NCBI RefSeq assembly: GCF_005577435.1
Contig: NZ_CP040396.1
Location: forward strand, 3,414,501-3,478,500
Reading direction: 5' to 3'
DNA from: Paenibacillus algicola
GTDB taxonomy: Bacteria > Bacillota > Bacilli > Paenibacillales > Paenibacillaceae
DNA: 64,000 nucleotides
Below are positions 8,053 through 17,294 of the stretch, one piece after another (positions within the stretch are counted from its first letter, which is position 1; each line of letters begins with the position of its first letter). Both the position numbers and the translations under genes were made by a program. The notes below the pieces were generated by a model, which did no database searches, was not told the origin of the DNA, and was given only the letters and a program-made list of their open reading frames with translations.

Positions 8053-10404
8053 TTATTGATTCTCCCCCTTTAAGGTCAGCTCCGGCATCTGGATCATCCC
8101 CTGGCCCTTGGATTGGATGGAGAGTCGGATTTGGTTATCTACAATGTAACGCTCTGTATTGTCCGTGACGTCATACGTATTCTGATTGGCAGGAAGCACC
8201 TCCCAAGCCGCTTGCTCTGCATTCCAGATTTCCATGGTAATGTTGTTTCCCTGCTTGATTTCTTTGATTGAGAATTCATCATATCTGGCATTTGGATTGC
8301 TCAGGAGTTGAAACTCCGCCGTGATGCTTCCTTGACCCATTTCAATGCCGTGCGGATAAACAAAAAAGTTCGTGGCATTGACCTGACTTACTTGAGGAGT
8401 CAGGAAACCATACGGAATGCTGAAGGCACCTTTTTGGCTCCAGTCCAGCTCTACACTCTGGGTCCACAGATTAAGCTGGTCGCTCGGGATGAAGCTTCCT
8501 CCAACCGTATAGCTCGACAGCTCCTCGTCACTCCACCCCACAACATACGCACTGGTCGAGAAATTACCCTGCTGATACGTGTACGCGGACAACATATCCC
8601 GCTGCCGATTAAAAGAATCCCTGCCCTGGTTCTGGTATGGATAAAGCTGATACGCCAGATCAGATCCCATTAACGTGATCATGGACTTCTTGTCTGACGG
8701 AATATCTGCTGTTCCCCGGGCTGGAATATCTCCAACCTTATAGGCGGTGCCGCCCACTACGAGCACAACCTGATCCAAATCATGAAGCGTTTCATTGGTT
8801 ACTTTCCCGGCGATTTCGCCGTTATCATTAATGTCGAGGGTAACCGCAAATTGTCCGGTTTGCTCAGGCGCTGCACGCCGAGCCCACATTTTAGCGAGTG
8901 ACCATTGCGGCATGTCCCTTAGCTCCAGCTTCGTCTGCTCCTGCTCCACGCGGATGAAGTTTTTATTTTCTCCCAGATTAGTCACGAAGCCGCCTGATCT
9001 GCGCTGGGTTTTCACATACGTGTTCTGCGGGAATTCAACCTGGTAATCACCACTTCGAGGTGTAAATAATGCCGTGGCCGTATCTATATTTCCTAGGCCG
9101 GCTCCATCCAGCTCCACAATATTCAGCGTGTGCGCCATTTCCTCTGTCTTGTCGGTAGAGCCTGCCATATATACGGCGGCACTTGCAATGACCGCGACCA
9201 GCGGAATGAGAAACCAGGCCCATTCCCGCTTATCCGCCTTCTTGAGGATAAAGTATAGCAGCGGTGCCGCAACGAAGGCGTAAATAATCAGCATCCAGAG
9301 CAGCACGGGGAACGATGGCATTTGAATAGAAGGAAAAAATTCCAACGTATAGCTGAGCTGGTCCATGGACGGGTTATATCCACCATTACTCATCGGCAGG
9401 TCATTCTTTAGAACCGAAGCCCAGACTGCAGCGTGTCCCGCCCAGGAACTGACGGGCTCCATGCTGACGTCGTATGCGGCATACCGAACCTTGCCCTGTC
9501 CCACATCGCGATGAGCAAACAGCGGCGCACCTGCTGTTATCGTATCAACGACCGCCCCTTCCACGACCGAACCCTTGGAAAGGGTCAGTGTGTCCGCCAG
9601 ACTAAGCGGTTTTCTGCCCAGCTGTACCAGCTCCGGCAAGCTGTCAACGTCCATTGTTCCTTCCGGCTGTACCGGAGCGATGTCGAGAAACGGTGCGGAG
9701 GTCTTGGCGTAGCCTGCCCCGCCGGACAGAACCAGCGTCCCTCCGGATTGAACCCATGAATTGATGCTCTCCTGCTGTCGCTCTGTCAGGGTATCCGAGG
9801 CAAAATTGTTCATGACCAGCACGTCCAGACCATCCAGCAGCATAGCATCCTCATAAATATCATCTGCCTGAAGTGGAGCTCTGATTATGCTGTTGCCCTT
9901 TCCGTTCAAAGTGTTCAGAAAATTCATCGTATCCGGGTCCGCGGACAGCACACCGACAAGCGTGCTTGCAACGGCACTTTTGGTCAAGTAGGTTTTGCTG
10001 CCGGAGATCGCAACCGGCTTTCCTTCACTGTAGGAACCCTCATAGAAGGTGATTGTATTGTTATCCTTCGTCAGAAAGACGCCGGGAATCGCAATGACGA
10101 TCTCTTTCTCTGTATCTTTAGGCAGCTCCACCCGCTGAACGTATGAAGCTGCCTCCCCCATACCGTTATTGTTCTGCAGCTGGATCACGATATCGCCGGC
10201 GAGATCCTCACTGCTCTTTAGCATGATTCTTAATGGATTCCATTTCCCTTGCTTGAACACTCCCTCGTACCCTAGCTCTGTCTGCATTTCAACCTGAGGT
10301 GCCGCGTTCGCTGTGCCGCTTAGCTGCGGAACAGCCAAGCCAGCCGCCAGCAGCAAGATGGCTGTCAGCAGCAGACATCCTTTTCTTATCATGGACAATG
10401 ACAA
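8053..10404 (-). CDS. Large exported membrane protein of the ABC/MoxR operon
   Basis: 783 residues from a TTG start (10404), with AGGGG nine bases upstream; an ATG four codons later is the alternative. A clear signal peptide (GCLLLTAILLLAAGLAV then ANAAPQ) is followed by a beta-rich extracytoplasmic region. An amidotransferase-like segment comes next (DGLDVLVMNNF, then WVQSGGTLVLSGGAGY). Two membrane helices lie near residues 365-410, then a second extracytoplasmic beta-rich half. The G-G-T-L-V-x-S-G-G motif resembles the non-catalytic GATase1-like fold of GldG and related ABC accessory proteins. It is first in the operon, directly before the ATPase, and may be the surface arm of the transporter. 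Exact function unknown. Confidence 0.72.
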   Translation of the reverse strand: MSLSMIRKGCLLLTAILLLAAGLAVPQLSGTANAAPQVEMQTELGYEGVFKQGKWNPLRIMLKSSEDLAGDIVIQLQNNNGMGEAASYVQRVELPKDTEKEIVIAIPGVFLTKDNNTITFYEGSYSEGKPVAISGSKTYLTKSAVASTLVGVLSADPDTMNFLNTLNGKGNSIIRAPLQADDIYEDAMLLDGLDVLVMNNFASDTLTERQQESINSWVQSGGTLVLSGGAGYAKTSAPFLDIAPVQPEGTMDVDSLPELVQLGRKPLSLADTLTLSKGSVVEGAVVDTITAGAPLFAHRDVGQGKVRYAAYDVSMEPVSSWAGHAAVWASVLKNDLPMSNGGYNPSMDQLSYTLEFFPSIQMPSFPVLLWMLIIYAFVAAPLLYFILKKADKREWAWFLIPLVAVIASAAVYMAGSTDKTEEMAHTLNIVELDGAGLGNIDTATALFTPRSGDYQVEFPQNTYVKTQRRSGGFVTNLGENKNFIRVEQEQTKLELRDMPQWSLAKMWARRAAPEQTGQFAVTLDINDNGEIAGKVTNETLHDLDQVVLVVGGTAYKVGDIPARGTADIPSDKKSMITLMGSDLAYQLYPYQNQGRDSFNRQRDMLSAYTYQQGNFSTSAYVVGWSDEELSSYTVGGSFIPSDQLNLWTQSVELDWSQKGAFSIPYGFLTPQVSQVNATNFFVYPHGIEMGQGSITAEFQLLSNPNARYDEFSIKEIKQGNNITMEIWNAEQAAWEVLPANQNTYDVTDNTERYIVDNQIRLSIQSKGQGMIQMPELTLKGENQ

Positions 10405-10535
10405 CGTATAATTCCCCTCTCCTTATATCTGACGACCATGGCTTCCAAGCAGTTCTTATGTATATGAAGTTCTTGGTCTATGCCTTCTATGATGTAAGAC
10501 GAATCACCGTGGCTAAAAGTTTGCTGATCCACAAA

Positions 10536-10573
10536 AAAAACATCCCGCTCCACATGAAAAAGGAGCGGGATGT
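10536..10573 (-). terminator. Intrinsic terminator after purU
   Basis: A perfect 12-bp stem (10540-10551 with 10562-10573) is followed on the minus strand by eight T residues. It lies downstream of purU and upstream of the MoxR operon, separating the two. Confidence 0.9.
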
Positions 10574-10686
10574 TGATCTCTGCAGCAAGTATTCGGCTGC
10601 TCCAATAGGCATATTCAATGTTTGCTTCATATAGAGCATTGGAGCTTGGTTATTCGTGGTTTTAGACAAAGACAGGCAAAGCCCTC

Positions 10687-11580
10687 TTAGAATACTACCG
10701 TTTTGTTGTGATGCACTAAGATGCGGTCCTCAATATGCCACTTTACCGCTCTGGCCAGCACTACCCTCTCGATCGTCCGACCGATCCGCTTCAGCTCAGT
10801 GACCTCATCCCGGTGGCTGACACGCTGAACGTCTTGCTCGATAATCGGACCGCCATCCAGCTCCTCGGTTACGTAGTGGGCCGTTGCGCCGATGATTTTG
10901 ACGCCGCGGTTATAGGCTTGAGCATACGGCTTGCCGCCGACAAATGCGGGCAGGAACGAGTGGTGAATATTGATGATCCGGTTGCGATAATGCTGAATAA
11001 ATTGCGGACTGATAATCTGCATATAGCGGGCGAGGATGATTACGTCAATATCCTCTCCGATCACGTCAAGCTGCCTTTGCTCCGCTTCCGGTTTGGTATC
11101 CGCGGTGACCGGGATATGATGGAACGGAATCCCGAATGACTCGACATACTCCTGCATGTCTGTATGATTGCTAACCACCATAGCGATGTCTGCATCCAGA
11201 TCACCGGCCTGCCATTGCCATAGCAGCTCGACCAGACAATGATCCTCCTTGGAGACGAAGATCGCAAGACGCTTTTTGCGTGAAGTGTTGTTAATATTCC
11301 ATTCCATGCTGAACCGCTCAGCGACTTCACGGAATGAGGTCTCCAGCTCCGGCAGCTTGTGCGCCAGCTCCGGCAAATCGAACTCGATGCGCATGAAGAA
11401 CATGCCCCCGGCAGGGTCCATCGTATATTGATCGGATTGAACGATGTTCGCTCCATGCTCATGCAGGAAGCGGGACACCGCAGCTACGATGCCGGGTCCG
11501 TCCGGGCACGCAATCAGCATGCGGGCACGGTTCTCGCGCTCAGCCGCGGACGGTGTATTTTTGTGAATGTGAATGTCCAT
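10687..11580 (-). CDS. purU: Formyltetrahydrofolate deformylase
   Basis: 297 residues from ATG 11580, with AAGGAG ten bases upstream; the longer frame lacks a ribosome site. An N-terminal ACT domain (residues about 18-95, starting ARMLIACPDGPGIVAAVSRF) is followed by a formyltransferase fold. Catalytic signatures are present: HHSFLPAF and GATAHYVTEELDGGPIIEQD. The enzyme hydrolyses 10-formyl-THF to formate and THF in the cytosol, balancing one-carbon pools and supplying formate for purine synthesis. It is monocistronic, with a strong terminator downstream. Confidence 0.96.
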   Translation of the reverse strand: MDIHIHKNTPSAAERENRARMLIACPDGPGIVAAVSRFLHEHGANIVQSDQYTMDPAGGMFFMRIEFDLPELAHKLPELETSFREVAERFSMEWNINNTSRKKRLAIFVSKEDHCLVELLWQWQAGDLDADIAMVVSNHTDMQEYVESFGIPFHHIPVTADTKPEAEQRQLDVIGEDIDVIILARYMQIISPQFIQHYRNRIINIHHSFLPAFVGGKPYAQAYNRGVKIIGATAHYVTEELDGGPIIEQDVQRVSHRDEVTELKRIGRTIERVVLARAVKWHIEDRILVHHNKTVVF

Positions 11581-11775
11581 TGTAAATGTACTCCTTCTGA
11601 TTCCTTCTAAAATGATCTTCAATCAGGCGCGGCCGCTGCTTGCAGGCTTGTCCCTAATTCCAGCAGGCGGCCGTTCTGTCTTCTTCGGCATCACTTCATG
11701 ACATGGCGTGCCGCCGGTGACGCTAAGGTCAGACGTTCGATCTCCTTCTTCTAACAGCCAGCATGAGCTTAGAGC

Positions 11776-12891
11776 TTATTTTCCCTGTCCCGCAAGCCAG
11801 GCAACGATACGCTGATTTATTCCTTCTTCACTTACGTCCGGCAGCAGGCCTGCACCCGCAACAAGATCATACAGCCGTTCCATGGGCTCACGGGGATCAG
11901 CCTTCTTCGCCTTGGCGTCCGACTTGAGCAAATTCCAAGTGTCCAGCACGAACGACCGGCCTGAAATGTTCTGTCCCTCAAAGAAAGCGCCAAGCTCCTT
12001 CACCTGTGACAGAAATTCCGATCCAAAGCGTTCTTCCACATTGCCGCGGAGAAGCGCAATTTCAATCTCGTACATCGGACGCTGGGTTTTGGCATCCTTG
12101 CCAATCCACGGCGTCTCCAGAATGAATGGTCTGCCCTGAAGCCGTTCATGGTGAACCACCTTCTGGATCGCCTCGTAGCCGATCCAGCCTGTACCCAGCG
12201 GAGTGTGACGGTCTTTGGCTGCACCGCGCGGATTCTTGCTGTCATTCAAGTGCACCACAGTAAGACGGTCCAGTCCAATCAGCCGGTGAAACTCGTCCAG
12301 CACACCGTCCAGATTTTCTACAATGTCGTAGCCGGCATCATGCACGTGACAGGTATCGAGGCAGATTGCAAGTCGTTCATTGTACTTCACTTTATCAATG
12401 ATCCGGGCCATTTCCTCGAAGCTTCGTCCCATCTCCGTGCCTTTGCCTGCCATCGTTTCCAGGGCGATCTTGACCTCGGTTTCATTCGTGCCCCCGAGCA
12501 CCTCGTTCAGCCCTTGTGCAATCCGGTCGATCCCATAATCGGCATCCATGTCCGTATACGCACCAGGGTGAAGCACGATGTTGTTCACGCCCGCAGCCTG
12601 CGTACGGCGGATTTCTTCCTGTAAAAACGTTACCGCCAGCTCATAGGTATTCTCCTTATAGGAGCCCAGATTGATAATGTAAGGCGCATGCACGACAATT
12701 TCATCAATACCGATTTCCTTCATTAGAGCATTTCCTTCTTCAAGGAACATCGTATCCATGGGCTTACGCCGCGTATTCTGCGGTGCGCCGGTATATATCA
12801 TAAACGAGCTGGAGCCGTATGAATTGGCCTCCGTTGCCGCTGTCAGGAGCCCCTGTCCGGAGAAGGACACGTGGGAACCGATTTTCAGCAT
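11776..12891 (-). CDS. nfo: Endonuclease IV (AP endonuclease) with C-terminal extension
   Basis: 371 residues from ATG 12891 ([10 protein letters not shown]) seven bases after GGGGG. The TIM-barrel metal ligands of the family appear in order: [53 protein letters not shown], then DRHTPLGTG and FILETPW. It repairs abasic sites in DNA and acts in the cytosol. The normal length is about 280-300 residues; here about 80 extra residues follow the last ligand, ending [14 protein letters not shown]. The extra part is in frame and well composed, so it is a real extension and not a run-on artefact. Confidence 0.95.
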   Translation of the reverse strand: MLKIGSHVSFSGQGLLTAATEANSYGSSSFMIYTGAPQNTRRKPMDTMFLEEGNALMKEIGIDEIVVHAPYIINLGSYKENTYELAVTFLQEEIRRTQAAGVNNIVLHPGAYTDMDADYGIDRIAQGLNEVLGGTNETEVKIALETMAGKGTEMGRSFEEMARIIDKVKYNERLAICLDTCHVHDAGYDIVENLDGVLDEFHRLIGLDRLTVVHLNDSKNPRGAAKDRHTPLGTGWIGYEAIQKVVHHERLQGRPFILETPWIGKDAKTQRPMYEIEIALLRGNVEERFGSEFLSQVKELGAFFEGQNISGRSFVLDTWNLLKSDAKAKKADPREPMERLYDLVAGAGLLPDVSEEGINQRIVAWLAGQGK

Positions 12892-12942
12892 GCTGCATCC
12901 CCCTTTTTTTTCAAACAATTATCACCTATTTTAGCCCGAAAG

Positions 12943-12971
12943 CTGAAATAAATCTAGAAATGCGATATAAT
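12943..12971 (+). promoter_or_regulatory. Putative sigma-A promoter for the DUF2621 gene
   Basis: CTGAAA (12943-12948) and a consensus TATAAT (12966-12971) are separated by 17 bases. The start codon lies about 50 bases downstream. Confidence 0.6.
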
Positions 12972-13024
12972 TCTTACGAAAGCTGTCTTTTTGGAAAAGA
13001 ACGTATTGAGGTGAGATTCTATAT

Positions 13025-13498
13025 ATGGTTAACCTTTCGGCATCCTTCCAGACCTTGACCACCAGCGGTCCACCGTCATGGTTTATGTATTCAATCGCTT
13101 TTTGGGGCTGGGTCATGCTCGGCTTGATGACGGTCGGCGGATTTTTTATGTTTCGTAAATTCCTGAAGGTGCTGCCCAAGGCAGACGGCAAGTCCAAGCT
13201 CGACTGGCAGAACCATTGGGTAGAGACCAGCCGCCCCCTGTGGACGGACGAATCGAAGAGCTTTCTGGATGAATTAGTACAGCCCGTGCCCGGCCCATTC
13301 CGCGATATCGCCAAGCATTCCATTGCTGCCGAGATCGGCAAGATTGCCGTAGAGAGCGGAGCGAGGGAAGTCACACGTGATCACTGCATCAAAGGCTATA
13401 TCGTCGCGACACCGCGCCGGGATTACAAATTCCTAATGAACTTTCTTCACAAAAAAGGCATCGATTATTCTCCTTACCAGCACTTAATCAATAAATAA
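13025..13498 (+). CDS. DUF2621 family membrane protein
   Basis: 157 residues, start ATG 13025 after a GAGGTGA ribosome site. One N-terminal hydrophobic helix (AFWGWVMLGLMTVGGFFMF, about residues 20-40) is followed by a basic, soluble cytosolic domain (DWQNHWVETSRPLWTDESK) that is well conserved in the DUF2621 family of Bacilli. The C-terminus contains HCIKGYIVATPRRDYKFLM. I know no biochemical role for the family. It stands alone between nfo and the Tad operon and has its own promoter and terminator. Confidence 0.85.
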   Translation: MVNLSASFQTLTTSGPPSWFMYSIAFWGWVMLGLMTVGGFFMFRKFLKVLPKADGKSKLDWQNHWVETSRPLWTDESKSFLDELVQPVPGPFRDIAKHSIAAEIGKIAVESGAREVTRDHCIKGYIVATPRRDYKFLMNFLHKKGIDYSPYQHLINK

Positions 13499-13504
13499 TG
13501 AAAC

Positions 13505-13540
13505 AAGACCGCCAGCCTTCGGGCCGTGCGGTCTTTGTTA
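13505..13540 (+). terminator. Intrinsic terminator after DUF2621 gene
   Basis: An 8-bp stem (aagaccgc at 13505-13512 with gcggtctt at 13528-13535) whose loop contains the stabilising TTCG sequence, followed by TTGTTATT. Confidence 0.85.
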
Positions 13541-13629
13541 TTCTGGCTTACATACAGCAGCAGTCTGTTCTGTGAAATCCTCTGTTAGGAGAAAGAGGGG
13601 GCTGATGACCGAAGCGGTATAATGTGAAA

Positions 13630-13657
13630 GGCATAGGGCATCGGGCATAGAGCATCG
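13630..13657. repeat. Four tandem heptamers
   Basis: Units ggcatag, ggcatcg, ggcatag, agcatcg run head to tail in the gap between the DUF2621 gene and the end of the Tad operon. The role is unknown; it could be a slipped-strand microsatellite. Confidence 0.8.
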
Positions 13658-13679
13658 CACAGCTTCAGCAAGTCAGCTC

Positions 13680-15713
13680 TCAAGAGGCCCGAAACGTATA
13701 CTGCCCTTCAGCAATCACAAATACATCTCCTTCTCCCAGCATATATTCCTTGTAAGCCACCATAGGCTCCCCGCGCAGAAGCGTTCCATTTCTGGAGCCG
13801 AGATCCTTGATTTTGTAGCCTTCCGGGCTCCGGGACAGCTCGACATGCGCACGAGATACACCTGCTGACGCCGCCACGTACTGGGCGACCTCACCGGAAC
13901 GGCCAATAATAAAGTGAGCCTGGTCAAGCTCTACCCGTTCAGATTCCTGCCGGGAAGGCAAGGATACCTCCAGATAGGGGCGCGGGCTGCCTGTGCTATC
14001 TGCTGCATCTGACCCATATCCTGTTCGGGGCTGCAGCAGCACAGTCCCTCCGTCTTCAGAAACAGCAGCCGCAGCCGCGAACCCGGACGCGCTTACTGCC
14101 GCAGGATCTTTGCCGATCCCTCCGATGGACGATCCTTGAAAGCGCTCCTGCAGCAGCTGATCCATCGGCATCGCCTGGTTGTTTACAGCACCGTCATAAA
14201 GTGCCATAGAGCCGGCATTTCGCACATTGGCCGAATCGCGATACCCGCTCCCAGGCAAGCCTTCATCATGCGGCGACAACTGATCGTCACCATGATCTCC
14301 GTAGTCATGGCCTGAAGAAGGAGGCTTGTTCCATCTCCATTTCTCCGACCCGGGCGGGGAGTCCAGATCTGGGGTATGGCCGCTACGGTCCTTCTTTCCA
14401 CCCCGCCCCGACAGCAGGCCGGTAAACCGCTCCAAAGAGAAGATATGCTTCTCTGCCTCTTTCCGGTCGAAGTGAAGCGGTCCCGACACATCCTCAGGCA
14501 TTCCGGCATCCATACGATCTGACACCTTTTTCGAGAACCAGCCTTGGAGCAGGCCGAGCCTCCCTTTCCAGCCCAGAACGGCGATAATGCCAAGAACAGC
14601 GGAAGCTGCGCTGGACAACCACATCCCTCCAGATGATGGTGCATCCATATATACAAAGCGCCACACCACAGCGATCGCGAGCAAACCGCCCAGCAGCCAG
14701 TACACGCTGGAGGAGGTTTGCCTCGGCTCATCATCATATAGCTCATCCCAGCCGCCGCTCTCCCAAGCTTCAGTTCCGGATGCTCCGGATGCTGGTAATC
14801 CCGGCGAGCCTGTTGTCACGTTCACCTGCAGCTGCTTCACGGAATCGGCATTCCACACCGTTTGCAGAGGGCGTTCCTCTCGCCCACGCTGCGGTTGAGC
14901 TGCTCCCGGGAAAGGAGTCACAGGACTCTTTGAAGAGCTGGAGCCATTACGGATGTGTGGAATTTGCGGCGCACTGGGCAGCATATGAGAGGCATTCAGC
15001 GGATTTGGCTCGTTTTTCACATTCGGCTTACTCCGGGTATCCGCACTGCGCCGCAGATGCAGGGGATCCGCTGTGTGGGATACATGCTCCGCGACCTCTG
15101 CTTGGTGTTGAACAGCCGCATCATGTTCACCCGACCCAGCCATTAAGCCCAGCAGCAGCTTCTTCAGCCCGGCCAGCTCAAACTCTTCCTGTGAACAGGC
15201 GTGCAGGAGCGATTGAATACCATTGCCCTGCAGTTCTTTAACAAGAGCAAGCCAGCGGGTAATCAGGCTTTTAATGCTGTCAGCCAGGCTTTGCTCCGAA
15301 GCCCATACACCCGCGGTAAACGGCAGGTAGGTAAGATAGATCAGTCCGCTGTGCAGCGGCCCCTCCAGAAACATGTATTCTTCATTCAAAACGTACTGGT
15401 CTGCTTTGAGCATGTACTTCCCGCTATCCTGAAGCGCCGTGACGATCTGGAGCAGCAGGGCATAGAATTCGGTCAAAGTCAGCTTTTCGGTTCGCAGCAC
15501 CTGTGACAGCATTTTTTTGCCGGAGATGTTATATTCCAGTGTTATGCTGCAGTCCATTTCCTTGAGATAGAGCGGCAAAAAGTGCGGAATGCTGACAGCC
15601 CGGATCATCCCCATCTGAACATGACTGATGTCCTTTTCATCCAGCCCCTGATCTTTTGCCAGCACCATTAGTGTCCCGGCATTCTGAACAAAATCACGTG
15701 TCATTCCGAACAC
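13680..15713 (-). CDS. FHA-domain protein with DUF6382-like N-terminus
   Basis: 677 residues. The N-terminal 200 residues (MFGMTRDFVQNAGTLMVLAK onward) match the DUF6382-type domain found before FHA domains in Gram-positive Tad loci. A low-complexity P/S/G linker follows. Two membrane helices lie near residues 333-390 (SSVYWLLGGLLAIAVVWRFV and WLSSAASAVLGIIAVLGW). The last 100 residues are a complete FHA domain: FIIGRSG, then GVSRAHVEL and IKDLGSRNGT, which carry the phosphothreonine-binding Arg, Ser, His and Asn. It is the last gene of the pilus operon and may connect pilus assembly to Ser/Thr phosphorylation. No kinase is encoded nearby. Confidence 0.88.
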   Translation of the reverse strand: MFGMTRDFVQNAGTLMVLAKDQGLDEKDISHVQMGMIRAVSIPHFLPLYLKEMDCSITLEYNISGKKMLSQVLRTEKLTLTEFYALLLQIVTALQDSGKYMLKADQYVLNEEYMFLEGPLHSGLIYLTYLPFTAGVWASEQSLADSIKSLITRWLALVKELQGNGIQSLLHACSQEEFELAGLKKLLLGLMAGSGEHDAAVQHQAEVAEHVSHTADPLHLRRSADTRSKPNVKNEPNPLNASHMLPSAPQIPHIRNGSSSSKSPVTPFPGAAQPQRGREERPLQTVWNADSVKQLQVNVTTGSPGLPASGASGTEAWESGGWDELYDDEPRQTSSSVYWLLGGLLAIAVVWRFVYMDAPSSGGMWLSSAASAVLGIIAVLGWKGRLGLLQGWFSKKVSDRMDAGMPEDVSGPLHFDRKEAEKHIFSLERFTGLLSGRGGKKDRSGHTPDLDSPPGSEKWRWNKPPSSGHDYGDHGDDQLSPHDEGLPGSGYRDSANVRNAGSMALYDGAVNNQAMPMDQLLQERFQGSSIGGIGKDPAAVSASGFAAAAAVSEDGGTVLLQPRTGYGSDAADSTGSPRPYLEVSLPSRQESERVELDQAHFIIGRSGEVAQYVAASAGVSRAHVELSRSPEGYKIKDLGSRNGTLLRGEPMVAYKEYMLGEGDVFVIAEGQYTFRAS

Positions 15714-15725
15714 GGCTGTTCCCTC

Positions 15726-16232
15726 CTACATTTGAGCAAAATAAGTCCAGAGCATTCCCGGCAGCACCGCCAGCATAAATGGAAAGCGCAGCTGCCCGCC
15801 TTGCTGTTTGCTGCTGAAGGCCGCTTTAAACCTCATCATTTCAGCAGCCTGAAAAACAATCCTTTTGAAGCGAAGCCGGACCTCCCGGCGCCATATCACG
15901 ATGCAAAGACCAATGATGCCAGCACAGAACACGGAATAGAACACGCCCTGAATCGTAAACCATAGCCCGCACCAGGCACCAATTGCCCCGAAGAGCTTTA
16001 CATCCCCTGCGCCGACGGCTCCAGCCAGATACATCACGAGCACAATGCCAAAGCCTGCTGCCATGCCCTGCAGCGAAAACAATACACCCTCCACGCCCCC
16101 GGTAACGCCGTGATATCCCAAGCCCAGCAATGCAGAGGGCACCGTGAGCATATTAGGAATTCTCATGTACCGCAGATCCATGACGAAAGCTGCCGCAAGA
16201 AACACAGCACACATCCAAAAAGCGATATTCAT
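15726..16232 (-). CDS. Prepilin peptidase (A24 family, TadV/CpaA type)
   Basis: 168 residues, the short form lacking the methyltransferase domain, as usual for Tad systems. Both catalytic aspartates are seen: FVMDLRYMRIPNMLTVP near the N-terminus and GAGDVKLFGAIGAW in the middle. About five membrane helices. It cleaves the type III signal peptides of the Flp pilin and pseudopilins at the cytosolic membrane face. Its substrates, encoded upstream in the same operon, carry the expected G then E at +5. Confidence 0.92.
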   Translation of the reverse strand: MNIAFWMCAVFLAAAFVMDLRYMRIPNMLTVPSALLGLGYHGVTGGVEGVLFSLQGMAAGFGIVLVMYLAGAVGAGDVKLFGAIGAWCGLWFTIQGVFYSVFCAGIIGLCIVIWRREVRLRFKRIVFQAAEMMRFKAAFSSKQQGGQLRFPFMLAVLPGMLWTYFAQM

Positions 16233-16268
16233 CGTACCTCGTCCTTTCTCTTTCGTTCTACCGCCGAT

Positions 16269-17285
16269 CTAGGGCCTTTCAACCACAGTAAACATGACCT
16301 CGATCCTGTCACCGTCTGCAGTTTCAATGACAAAGGGCCAGGACCCTGGCGTTGTATTAAAGCCGACGTTCCACTCCCATTCAATGAAGCCCTGCTCATC
16401 TGCGGTTTTCCAGCCCAAGTACTTGGCTGTACTTTTTCCGGATTTGTAATACACCGACATTTGTGCGGAAGTACCCGGAGCCAGCTTGGCTCTAACCCGC
16501 GCTTGCTTGCTGGCCACAGCAGGGTTCGGCTTTTCCAGCAGTTCAATTCCACCCGCTGCTCCATCTTCAGCCCCAGCATCACCTTCTGAGCCCCCCTCTC
16601 CGGTATCTCCGATCCAGAGCCGTTCCTGGGATTTGGCCTGAAGCACAATGCTTCGGTTCAAGAACGGAACCTGGATTGGAAGCTCATAGCTGACCTCAAT
16701 CCCGAAATATGGATGCTTGCCGCTCTTCAAATTGGGAATGGAGACATTGGATACATGAATACGCTCATATTCCAGCAGTCCTCCCGGAATAAAAGGCCGG
16801 AGCATCGGCTTGATGACCGGATCTAGTACGGCCTCGGCGGCCTGATTCTTCAGCTGCTGTAAAGGCTCGTCTCCTGCTGCCGCGGCAGTATTCATCCAGC
16901 CCTTCACAGGCTCAGGTAAAGTAGCGCTGTACCTTGCTGCCCAGTCTTGAAGGGAGAGCTTGGGAACCTCCCAGTGCGAGCTGGAGGCATTTTCGAGAGA
17001 GGAGCCCCCTGACTCCATCTCTCCCTCTCTCTTCGCCCCGCCTGATGACTGTACTGCGTTCGAGACCGGGTATATATGCGCTGCCACAGTCTTCACACTG
17101 TCCGATACCATCGTCTGCAGAGCGGTCGAAATAATGGTCATTTGAATGATATAAATTAGAAAAATGACAAAAAACATAAACAGCGGAAGCACCATTGCGG
17201 CCTCCAGCACCATGCTGCCGGCTTCACATGCAGCGTTCCGCTGTTTCATTTCCGGCGGCGTCTTCCTTACTGTCCATTTCATCAT
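16269..17285 (-). CDS. TadE/TadF-like pseudopilin
   Basis: 338 residues. An N-terminal type III signal is visible: CEAG followed by SMVLEAAMVLPLFMFFVIFL, giving G at -1 and E at +5, then a hydrophobic helix. The remainder is extracytoplasmic, beta-rich, with low-complexity segments, and it ends in VMFTVVERP. TadE/F proteins are minor pilins needed for Flp fibre formation. The C-terminal 120 residues, with SAQMSVYYKSGKSTAKYLG, resemble a small beta domain that could be surface exposed. The gene sits 10 bases after the TadG-like gene. Confidence 0.75.
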   Translation of the reverse strand: MMKWTVRKTPPEMKQRNAACEAGSMVLEAAMVLPLFMFFVIFLIYIIQMTIISTALQTMVSDSVKTVAAHIYPVSNAVQSSGGAKREGEMESGGSSLENASSSHWEVPKLSLQDWAARYSATLPEPVKGWMNTAAAAGDEPLQQLKNQAAEAVLDPVIKPMLRPFIPGGLLEYERIHVSNVSIPNLKSGKHPYFGIEVSYELPIQVPFLNRSIVLQAKSQERLWIGDTGEGGSEGDAGAEDGAAGGIELLEKPNPAVASKQARVRAKLAPGTSAQMSVYYKSGKSTAKYLGWKTADEQGFIEWEWNVGFNTTPGSWPFVIETADGDRIEVMFTVVERP

Positions 17286-17294
17286 CGCTGTCTC

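Noticed and set aside
13630..13657. CRISPR-like array
   Set aside because: Units are seven bases with no spacers and no cas gene anywhere in the window.
16110..16589. 159-codon plus-strand frame at the tadV/TadE boundary
   Set aside because: Crosses two real minus-strand genes, lacks a ribosome site and shows no known domain.
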